Assembly: GCA_017649745.1 (NCBI GenBank) | Contig: JAGCGE010000195.1 | Span: 1-10,991, forward strand | Direction: 5' to 3' | Source of the DNA: Clostridiales bacterium | GTDB taxonomy: Bacteria; Bacillota_A; Clostridia; Saccharofermentanales; Saccharofermentanaceae | DNA: 10,991 bases | In this document: in pieces, positions 6,776 through 10,991 of the stretch | How positions within the stretch are numbered: the first letter of the stretch is position 1 | How the letters are laid out: each line of letters begins with the position of its first letter | The notes under the pieces: model-generated | What the model was told of the DNA's origin: nothing | Seen by the model: only the letters and a program-made list of their open reading frames with translations | Databases searched by the model: none | Translations under genes and position numbers: made by a program

Positions 6776-7264
6776 TTACCCCTTTAGCTCTTTGTATAGC
6801 GCTTCAAATTTGGCTTTCATCTCATCAAACTCCGACTTAGACACCGTTGGTTCCGGGTCTTGAATAGGGGAATTTGTCGGCTGAGGAATCTGTGTAATAG
6901 GACTTTGAGTAGTCTCATTCAAATCCCATGTACGCTGAGTAAGATCTACGCCATACATATCTCGAGCCTTCAAACAAAGTTCATGCTCTGGAAAATTGAA
7001 GATCGCGATAGTTTGCCCAGCCATAGGAGTGTAATATCCATACTCTTGACGGGAGTTTACCATATAGCAAACCGTAATCCCTCGCTGTTCTGTAGCCATT
7101 TGTGTCGGCTGCTGGATTTGAGGATTCCCAAACCAATTAACATAATTCTGAGGCGGTTGGGGATTTGACTGAGTTTGCATAGGTTGGATCATCGGCTGTG
7201 TTCTTGTGGTACTAGGACCGGGCTGAATCTGCCCATTTTGATTGCCTCCATAATTCGCCATCAT
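6776..7264 (-). CDS. Pro/Gln-rich protein with central beta segment and C-terminal coiled coil, probable head-associated protein
   Basis: This 162-residue protein has three parts. The first 60 residues are disordered-looking and rich in Pro, Gln and Asn (for example QPMIQPMQTQSNPQPPQNY). Residues 61-115 form a compact region, RGITVCYMVNSRQEYGYYTP then AGQTIAIFNFPEHELCLKAR, in which I see the usual core of a phage family where a value such as yyPvapG is followed by strands and a lysine-containing stretch. The end is a second Pro-rich linker and the short amphipathic helix SKSEFDEMKAKFEALYKELK (142-161), suited to oligomerisation. The start is ATG at 7264; a second ATG follows at once. The ribosome site AAGGAGT is formed by the last codons of the previous gene. 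Its function is not known; the location suggests a virion component. Confidence 0.68.
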   Translation of the reverse strand: MMANYGGNQNGQIQPGPSTTRTQPMIQPMQTQSNPQPPQNYVNWFGNPQIQQPTQMATEQRGITVCYMVNSRQEYGYYTPMAGQTIAIFNFPEHELCLKARDMYGVDLTQRTWDLNETTQSPITQIPQPTNSPIQDPEPTVSKSEFDEMKAKFEALYKELKG

Positions 7265-7270
7265 TATTTA

Positions 7271-7648
7271 TTACCACTCCTTCCTCCAATAATAAATGGG
7301 CGTTTTGTCTCCAGAATCAAAAGTATCGTAGTAATCACCATTTACGACTGCTATGACATGCCCCGACGTTTTCAGAATATAAGAACCATATCTGTAATCT
7401 TCACAGAAATCTCTCACAGTATAACAATCAGGACAAGTGTTTGGTAACATGTGTCTTGTATACCCGATCTTTGACAAAAGCATTCCCCACATCCTGTCCG
7501 ATGAAGGCATGTCGAAATTCTGTCTGCAAATGTCTATGACCGAGTCAAAAGCTTCTAACCAAGTAAGCCCTTCAAGCCTACAGATAGCTCTGATTGTGCA
7601 ATCTGATACGTGCTTTCCTTTTGGGTTTGGATTGTAGTAGATGTACAT
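7271..7648 (-). CDS. Papain-like cysteine-peptidase-fold phage protein, 125 aa
   Basis: I recognise a conserved phage family with a likely papain/C39-like fold. The pattern is an N-terminal MYIYYNPNPKGKHVSDCTIR with candidate nucleophile C17, a central MPSSDRMWG (47-55) and NTCPDCYTVRDFC (70-82), then SGHVIAVVNGDYYDTFDSGD (95-114) with candidate H97 and D108 or D111. The Cys-His-Asp order and spacing fit a catalytic triad, but activity is unproven. It has no signal peptide or wall-binding domain. The substrate could be a virion precursor protein, or peptidoglycan if it acts at entry or lysis. No clear ribosome site is present; the ATG is four bases after the connector stop, so translation is probably coupled. 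The start is supported by the conserved first residues. Five Cys besides C17 (C23, C41, C72, C75, C82) include a CPDC that could bind metal. Confidence 0.72.
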   Translation of the reverse strand: MYIYYNPNPKGKHVSDCTIRAICRLEGLTWLEAFDSVIDICRQNFDMPSSDRMWGMLLSKIGYTRHMLPNTCPDCYTVRDFCEDYRYGSYILKTSGHVIAVVNGDYYDTFDSGDKTPIYYWRKEW

Positions 7649-7652
7649 AGTG

Positions 7653-8018
7653 TTAAGTATTCAGATCATCCATCCCAGGATCGACCTCGACGTTGAGACG
7701 CCACGCAAGCTCTTTACAAGCTTTTTCAAGCGCGTCAACCGCGATAGAAGATGCTGGTGGATCAAATATAAGTTTTACTCGCATGTACACATAAGACTTC
7801 ACTTGTGGGAGATAAGCTGCCGGATAAGAATCTCCTAGAAATTCTGCCCATGTCTGGGTAGCGTTCGTCAGAAGAAATCCCTTTGTCCCTATGCCCATCT
7901 GAACAAGATTCGCTAGGAACGTGTTTGCGTGAAGAATTATGTCTTGGTCGAAATAGGTATTATCTGTCGTGGAACCTCCGAGAAGCTTTCGGATGTCCTG
8001 CAGGATTGAGTCATTCAT
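7653..8018 (-). CDS. Head-tail connector (gp6-like) protein
   Basis: This 121-residue protein fits the HK97 gp6-like adaptor group that joins the portal to the tail after packaging. The sequence is helical: MNDSILQDIRKLLG (1-14), then FDQDIILHANTFLANLVQMG (23-42). A more variable stretch, TNATQTWAEFLGDS, is followed by the conserved pattern VKSYVYMRVKLIFDPPASS (73-91) and the closing helix LEKACKELAWRLNVE (97-111). The central VK-x-Y-V/L-x-x-K-V-K-L-x-FDPP block is what I rely on. A GGAGG site seven bases upstream sets the ATG. The position is unusual: connectors normally follow the major capsid gene, but here the gene lies before terL and portal and is followed by the papain-like gene. Confidence 0.83.
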   Translation of the reverse strand: MNDSILQDIRKLLGGSTTDNTYFDQDIILHANTFLANLVQMGIGTKGFLLTNATQTWAEFLGDSYPAAYLPQVKSYVYMRVKLIFDPPASSIAVDALEKACKELAWRLNVEVDPGMDDLNT

Positions 8019-8042
8019 CGAGGTTCCTCCTTTGATACGTCT

Positions 8043-8744
8043 TTACGAAACGGTCTTAAACCCTTCGAGCTTTGTGCGAATCACAGAATCGTCATCGCGC
8101 TTGTACGCCTCCTCATAAGCCTTCTGCTGTTTGTACCAATTTCTTGCCTTTGTCTTAGACTCGCTAGGAAGCAATACCATACCTATAGGAGTTACTCCGG
8201 TAGCCATAAGAGTCATAGAAGCCGCTGAAATAAGTCCATCTGTAATATATGTGGACGCTGGTATAACAGAACCGTCAACATATTCTTTTCGCCGACCATC
8301 CTTGTCGATCTTAAAAGACTTATAGTTAATGTCCTTGATCTGTTTATCGCCATACTTTTCCTTGGCATCTGAAACCATCTTCTTGTATTCCTCATGGTTC
8401 TCCATATAATCAAGCAGCATTTGGCTTGCCACAGAAAGTTTCATTTCTGCCTTAGAAAGTTTCTTTTGCGTAAGTTTTCCTTTTTCTTCAGCCTTTCTAA
8501 CTCTCTCAAGATACTTTTTGGCCTGCTTCATGGATCTTCTTTCGTTATAACCGCTCTGAACAGTCTTTACTCTCTGATTCTCAATGAGCCTCTTATCTGT
8601 TCTCATATATCTCTTCCGGCCAGCATCGGTAAGAGATCCGTCAGCATTTTGATACCGTCTAACGCCCCACTTTTGCCCCATGATACCATGGTGCTGTAAA
8701 GTGGTTTGAGCGAGGATTTCATCGTTTAGAAAATCTCTAGACAT
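8043..8744 (-). CDS. Tag-A protein, 233 aa, with hydrophobic segment
   Basis: Function is unknown. An AGGAGG site eight bases before the ATG at 8744 selects this start; an in-frame extension of 11 codons upstream has no ribosome site and runs across it. The protein begins MSRDFL, like the 223-residue tag-B protein. The tag-A block follows, TLQHHGIMGQKWGVRRYQ then ADGSLTDAGRKRY (15-46). Residues 50-135 are Lys/Arg/Glu-rich helix. Residues 166-194 (YITDGLISAASMTLMATG then VTPIGMVLLP) are hydrophobic enough to touch or cross a membrane or pack in a core. The end is a helical charged tail. It resembles the 365-residue tag-A protein in overall plan (tag, charged helix, hydrophobic patch, polar tail) but not in detailed sequence beyond the tag. 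A capsid-internal role is inference. Confidence 0.7.
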   Translation of the reverse strand: MSRDFLNDEILAQTTLQHHGIMGQKWGVRRYQNADGSLTDAGRKRYMRTDKRLIENQRVKTVQSGYNERRSMKQAKKYLERVRKAEEKGKLTQKKLSKAEMKLSVASQMLLDYMENHEEYKKMVSDAKEKYGDKQIKDINYKSFKIDKDGRRKEYVDGSVIPASTYITDGLISAASMTLMATGVTPIGMVLLPSESKTKARNWYKQQKAYEEAYKRDDDSVIRTKLEGFKTVS

Positions 8745-8752
8745 GGGGGGTT

Positions 8753-8758
8753 CCTCCT
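8753..8758 (-). promoter_or_regulatory. Ribosome binding site that decides the 8744 start
   Basis: The minus strand reads AAAAAAGGAGGAACCCCCCATG. AGGAGG is eight bases from the ATG at 8744, and no such site exists before the upstream in-frame start at 8777. Confidence 0.8.
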
Positions 8759-8769
8759 TTTTTAGTAGA

Positions 8770-8988
8770 TCATTCATTCGCTACAACTTTAGCGTTGATC
8801 CAGCCATCTCCGGCAGGAGTCGTACATGCATAAAAACGCTCATTTGTCCAATCGTAGCAAATACTGTTTGGATTGTATGAGATCACATCTCCTGGATGTA
8901 GTTCTGTAAGAACCGCTTCGTAGTCATTTGTGATCCATGGGTGCCTGCGTATGGAGATGGCTTTCTTAGTTATTTTGAATGTTGGCAT
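8770..8988 (-). CDS. Stand-alone SH3b-like domain protein, 72 aa
   Basis: I choose ATG 8988 (MPTFKITKK). The upstream in-frame extension to 9054 overlaps the end of the previous gene and has no ribosome site; only a weak AGG lies nine bases before 8988. The sequence follows the bacterial SH3 plan: ISIRRHP (11-17, like the vRsgP start), EAVLTELHPGDVISY (24-38, like iGtlkkGd), RFYACTT (51-57) and a closing GDGWINAKVVA (60-70, like GWvsakyl). Such domains often bind cell-wall peptidoglycan, usually as part of an endolysin or wall-anchored protein. Here the domain is alone, without a catalytic partner or signal peptide, and sits between a tag-B and a tag-A gene. It may be a virion adaptor instead. 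Function is not established. Confidence 0.65.
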   Translation of the reverse strand: MPTFKITKKAISIRRHPWITNDYEAVLTELHPGDVISYNPNSICYDWTNERFYACTTPAGDGWINAKVVANE

Positions 8989-9013
8989 GGCTATTAACCT
9001 ACGCTTTATCGGA

Positions 9014-9685
9014 TTAATAATAGAAATCGGTAATTCCGAATTGCTCGTAAACATTTACATAATTTTCAATAGCATTCCAATGAGCCTCGTTAAGCTTATT
9101 AAGCCGCTCCATTGTCGTTTTATCGCCAGACATCTTATTAGCTGCGACCGTTGCTGAGGAGGTAAGTTGCTTAAGTTTCTTATCGACACTTTTCATCTTG
9201 CCAATATTTTCTTTAAACTTTTCAGCTTTTGGCGTCATACTTCTCTTAAGTTCACCGGCAGCTTTAAGATTACTTAAAGCCATCTCTCTAGCTTTATCTG
9301 CCTGGGCGTCGTTTCTACCGCCACGCTTATATAAGGCCATATCCTTCTTATAAGCGTTCATTAACTTTTTATACTTCTTGCTATCTCTTGCGAGTTCAGA
9401 ATACAAAATATCGTTTTCCGTCTTAATAGCGTCGAAATCTTTTTGGATGTCATTGTATTTATCCTCATAGAACTTCATCGACTTTACAGCATAATCATTA
9501 TTGTAGGCGTCTTGCGTCTTTTTGACATTTTGAGCGGCTTCGTATAACGCCTTCTTATAATATTGCTGCCAACGTTCTTTATTTCGTCGGTAATACTCGG
9601 CATTGTATTCTTTCTCTCTAGCCTTCTGCTCTGGCTTCTTACCCCAAGAGTGCTGGAGGTAATCCGATAAAAAATCTCTGGACAT
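9014..9685 (-). CDS. Tag-B protein, 223 aa, charged coiled coil
   Basis: Function is unknown. The ATG at 9685 has an AAGGAGG site (9695-9701) nine bases upstream; the longer frame to 9706 would start over that site and is rejected. The protein opens with the clearest tag B: MSRDFLSDYLQHSWGKKPEQ (1-20), then KEYNAEYYRRNKERWQQYYK (25-44). The rest is Lys/Asp/Glu/Ala-rich helix with coiled-coil character (about 48-120, including FYEDKYNDIQKDFDAIKTEN). After a short Gly-rich break (about 127-131, RGGRN) come further helices ending in an aromatic FGITDFYY. It is linked to the 109-residue tag-B gene, whose last codons lead into this gene's ribosome site. The tag resembles that of the 294-residue protein, but the bodies differ, so the tag is a module. 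Confidence 0.7.
   Translation of the reverse strand: MSRDFLSDYLQHSWGKKPEQKAREKEYNAEYYRRNKERWQQYYKKALYEAAQNVKKTQDAYNNDYAVKSMKFYEDKYNDIQKDFDAIKTENDILYSELARDSKKYKKLMNAYKKDMALYKRGGRNDAQADKAREMALSNLKAAGELKRSMTPKAEKFKENIGKMKSVDKKLKQLTSSATVAANKMSGDKTTMERLNKLNEAHWNAIENYVNVYEQFGITDFYY
9594..9615. repeat. 22-base direct repeat shared by two neighbouring tag-B genes (copy 1; copy 2 at 9965-9986)
   Basis: TACTCGGCATTGTATTCTTTCT occurs identically at 9594-9615 and 9965-9986. It encodes the KEYNAEY helix of tag B in the 223- and 109-residue proteins. Identity at DNA level, in genes whose remaining sequence differs, suggests recent duplication or exchange of the tag. Confidence 0.75.
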
Positions 9686-9694
9686 TCGTAAGCT

Positions 9695-9701
9695 CCTCCT
9701 T
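9695..9701 (-). promoter_or_regulatory. Ribosome binding site that decides the 9685 start
   Basis: AAGGAGG on the minus strand, nine bases before ATG 9685, directly overlaps the stop codon of the previous tag-B gene. Confidence 0.8.
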
Positions 9702-10029
9702 ACCATCCAAATTTTCGTTTTAGAAATTGGATTCCTTGGTCGATGGCGTTCGCAACTTCAGAAACCGCGTATTGTCGTTTAAACATCGAATACTGTTTCT
9801 CAGCTATTGCTCTAGCTTTCGCGGCCTCGTTAGCAGCCGTCAAAGTTGCTCGACGCTTGGCCATGGATTCGTGGCCTTGCTTAACCGCTTTCTTGCGAAG
9901 ATCTCTATAAAACTTGTTGGTATCTTTATAGGTCTGCTTCCACTTGTCGCGGTTCTTCTTATAGTACTCGGCATTGTATTCTTTCTTCTTCTGACTTTTG
10001 AAGGCATGCTGCAAGAAATCTATAGACAT
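9700..10029 (-). CDS. Tag-B-variant protein, 109 aa, basic helical
   Basis: Function is unknown. The start is ATG 10029; its GGAGG site (10035-10039) five bases upstream is made from the last codons and stop of the HNH gene, so the two are coupled. The N-terminus, MSIDFLQHAFKSQKKKEYNA (1-20) followed by EYYKKNRDKWKQTYK (21-35), is a shortened tag B: the LQH and EYNAEYY parts remain but the SWGKKPEQK segment is reduced. Residues 36-82 are strongly basic helix (RDLRKKAVKQGHESMAKRR, then AANEAAKARAIAEKQY). The end is an amphipathic IDQGIQFLKRKFGW. The AANEAAKA stretch (65-72) recurs in the 294-residue tag-B protein. With many Lys/Arg and few acids it could bind DNA or act as an internal capsid protein; this is inference. 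Confidence 0.68.
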   Translation of the reverse strand: MSIDFLQHAFKSQKKKEYNAEYYKKNRDKWKQTYKDTNKFYRDLRKKAVKQGHESMAKRRATLTAANEAAKARAIAEKQYSMFKRQYAVSEVANAIDQGIQFLKRKFGW

Positions 10030-10031
10030 AA

Positions 10032-10445
10032 CTACCTCCATGGTATTGTATCGTTTGGTTTTCGATCAGCAGGTCTTCTCGACGTTACAAGATCCATGTC
10101 GCCGAAATGAATAGCTTGGTGCGTGTAGAAAGATACACAAACTACGTTCTCAGGATCTAAAAGATTCGATGAGCGATTCGTAATATCTTCGATTGTTATA
10201 GGATTTATGTGATGGATGTAGAGACCTTTTGAGATTGGATAGTCTGGGTGGGCAAGATCGCAACCAGCGTCTCGAAGCACAATATCTCTTTTGAACCTTG
10301 TCCATTCGTATGAATGGTAGAACGCTTGATTCATATGCCGATGAGATCCAAACGTCGCAGATCCAGGTTTTCCATGAAGAAGTAAATACTCAAGTCTTTC
10401 GTCAAACGTCTTGAGTTTGATGAGGTCTGAGTATGTTCGAATCAT
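10032..10445 (-). CDS. HNH endonuclease associated with terminase
   Basis: HNH proteins encoded beside terminase are a widespread part of cos-type packaging machines and help the large subunit cut at cos. This 137-residue protein shows the fold in order: SYEWTRFKRDIVLRDAGCDL (45-64), the metal/catalytic strand LYIHHINPI (75-83, H78/H79), the N-containing loop LLDPENVVCVS (95-105, N100), and the helix FYTHQAIHFGD (106-116, H109 and H113). No paired CxxC zinc sites are seen; only C62 and C103 are present. The start ATG overlaps the stop of the small-terminase-like gene in an ATGA junction. Unlike the usual terS-HNH-terL order, the large subunit is far downstream. A selfish homing nuclease is possible but less likely given the overlap. 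Confidence 0.9.
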   Translation of the reverse strand: MIRTYSDLIKLKTFDERLEYLLLHGKPGSATFGSHRHMNQAFYHSYEWTRFKRDIVLRDAGCDLAHPDYPISKGLYIHHINPITIEDITNRSSNLLDPENVVCVSFYTHQAIHFGDMDLVTSRRPADRKPNDTIPWR

Positions 10446-10780
10446 GTGTCATCGATCTCCTCGTATGACTTTTGTCCAGAATATAACCTCATAGCGTTGA
10501 TGGCTTTCTCGTAAAGCTCTTCGACACGCTTGGCCGACTCTATGGCTTCTGTCTTAGCGTCGAGGTTACGCATCTGCTTTTCCATCATCTCTTTTTCCAT
10601 CTGTTCCTTGGTCGTTCCTAGCTTTAAATAATGAACGATCAGTTGGTTGGACGCCGTCCCATCCAGTAATCGTTCCTCTGCCAAATCCATGGCGAGTGAA
10701 ACTAATCGATTCTCCCTTGCTTCGGGGGTCATCGCCGGAGGAAGGCGTCGCTTATTACTCTGTTTGTTAGAGTTTGCCAC
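10442..10780 (-). CDS. Terminase small-subunit-like protein, 112 aa, GTG start
   Basis: This is the probable DNA-recognition partner of the terminase. I choose a GTG start at 10780: AAAGGAGT (10789-10796) lies eight bases upstream, while the in-frame ATG at 10831 has no ribosome site and would add a repetitive SYRK-rich stretch. The 112-residue protein has a basic N-terminus (SNKQSNKRRLPPAMTPEARE, 4-23), a helix LVSLAMDLAEERLLDGTASN (26-45), LIVHYLKLGTT (47-57), and a long charged helix KEMMEKQMRNLDAKTEAIES (63-82) continuing to AMRLYSGQK (96-104). I recall this family directly before HNH nucleases and terminases in Clostridia phages; it is sometimes annotated differently. No classic helix-turn-helix is evident, so the small-subunit role rests on position and size. 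Confidence 0.62.
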   Translation of the reverse strand: MANSNKQSNKRRLPPAMTPEARENRLVSLAMDLAEERLLDGTASNQLIVHYLKLGTTKEQMEKEMMEKQMRNLDAKTEAIESAKRVEELYEKAINAMRLYSGQKSYEEIDDT

Positions 10781-10788
10781 GACTTGCC

Positions 10789-10796
10789 ACTCCTTT
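10789..10796 (-). promoter_or_regulatory. Ribosome binding site that selects the GTG start at 10780
   Basis: AAAGGAGT on the minus strand, eight bases from GTG 10780. It lies inside the longer reading frame that begins at ATG 10831, which argues against that ATG. Confidence 0.8.
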
Positions 10797-10825
10797 CGAT
10801 AACTTTTTCTAGTCTTTCTGTAGCT

Positions 10826-10944
10826 TTTCATGCTCTTTCTCTAGCGTTTGCGAGACTTTGAGTTCGCAAGAAGGTATAGTGGAGGGACGGAGTACTGACG
10901 GACTTTATGGAGGCGCCCGCAAACGCTGTAGGTAGAGCATGAAA
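10826..10944. repeat. Long imperfect inverted repeat in the leader before the small-terminase-like gene
   Basis: Arms at 10826-10852 and 10918-10944 (27 bases each) are complementary as 11 bp (TTTCATGCTCT with AGAGCATGAAA), a 6-base mismatched part, then 10 bp (AGCGTTTGCG with CGCAAACGCT), around a 65-base centre. In plus-sense RNA the mismatched part is partly bridged by U-G, C-G and U-A pairs. A smaller competing hairpin, TTGCGA/TCGCAA (10848-10853 with 10864-10869), shares one arm. The element could be a packaging recognition site, an RNA leader or a protein-binding dyad. Confidence 0.7.
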
Positions 10945-10991
10945 TATCAATGAAGAAACTTGAAAAGGCACCCGCCGGGGAAAATATCAAG

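Larger units (their letters stand above)
10781..10991. other. Gene-free leader, candidate cos/packaging region
   Basis: No convincing gene is seen in these 211 bases. They hold the ribosome site of the small-terminase-like gene, the long inverted repeat, and near the edge a GC-rich patch, GGCACCCGCCGGGG (10967-10980), followed by an A-run. In cos phages with an HNH gene the cos site commonly lies just before the small terminase gene, so this is the expected place. I see no good promoter on either strand. The region is cut by the window edge. Confidence 0.4.

Noticed and set aside
10781..10831. ATG start at 10831 for the small-terminase-like protein
   Set aside because: It has no ribosome site, overlaps one arm of the inverted repeat, and encodes a low-complexity SYRK-rich extension that contains the ribosome site of the GTG start.
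10853..10917. tRNA or small structured RNA gene within the inverted-repeat centre
   Set aside because: I could not build a cloverleaf with the needed T-loop sequence, and the TATAGT/TATACC hexamers lack partners at the right spacing.
10841..10991. A minus-strand frame open from the right edge to a TAG at 10841
   Set aside because: About 50 codons without a recognisable motif. It crosses the inverted repeat, and its composition (Ser, Cys, Leu, few Lys/Glu) is unlike the neighbouring genes. It could be the end of a gene only if the sequence to the right supports it.
10950..10991. A possible plus-strand gene start (MKKLEKAPAGENIK) at the right edge
   Set aside because: Plausible residues but only 14 codons, with no ribosome site before the ATG; it would make the leader a divergent intergenic region. 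Not enough to call.
1..10991. CRISPR array, insertion sequence or integrase attachment site
   Set aside because: No regularly spaced repeats, transposase, integrase or tRNA-like attachment sequence was seen.

Overview
The window is a compact stretch of a tailed-phage (or prophage) genome whose structural genes are all on the minus strand, so they read from the right edge to the left. The host is probably a Firmicute, most likely a gut Clostridia (Lachnospiraceae/Oscillospiraceae type). Nearly every gene has a strong AGGAGG-type ribosome site 5-10 bases from its start, intergenic gaps are mostly under 30 bases, and the hypothetical proteins resemble families I recall from gut Clostridia phages. 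The terminase large subunit and portal are of the HK97-like siphovirus kind. No integrase, repressor, tRNA or CRISPR is visible, so lifestyle cannot be judged.

In transcription order the layout is as follows. There is a gene-free 211-base leader (10781-10991) with a long imperfect inverted repeat and a GC-rich patch, a candidate cos/packaging region. A terminase-small-subunit-like gene with a GTG start and an HNH endonuclease gene follow, overlapping by 4 bases. Next come two lysine-rich proteins with the same N-terminal tag (tag B), a 72-residue SH3b-like protein, a protein with a different N-terminal tag (tag A), a head-tail connector, a papain-like cysteine-peptidase-fold protein, a Pro/Gln-rich protein, a 74-residue Gln/Asn-rich protein and a third tag-B protein. 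After these are a Gly-rich membrane-segment/coiled-coil protein, a small beta-rich probable decoration protein, a Tyr-repeat protein, a 13-bp RNA hairpin, a holin, a second tag-A protein, the terminase large subunit, and the first 92 codons of the portal gene, cut by the left edge.

The terminase subunits, HNH enzyme, portal and connector belong to DNA packaging and the head. The holin belongs to lysis. The rest are probably virion or assembly accessory proteins of unproven role. The most interesting pattern is that five otherwise unlike proteins carry one of two short N-terminal tags, and four of the five start with M-S-[RKI]-D. Tag A is HHGxxGQKWGVRRYQ; tag B is LxHSWGKKPEQK plus a YNAEYY helix, or a shortened form of it. 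I infer that these are modular docking or packaging signals for procapsid-internal or scaffold-like proteins. A second unusual point is that the small-terminase/HNH pair is separated from the large subunit by about 8 kb of virion and lysis genes instead of being adjacent.
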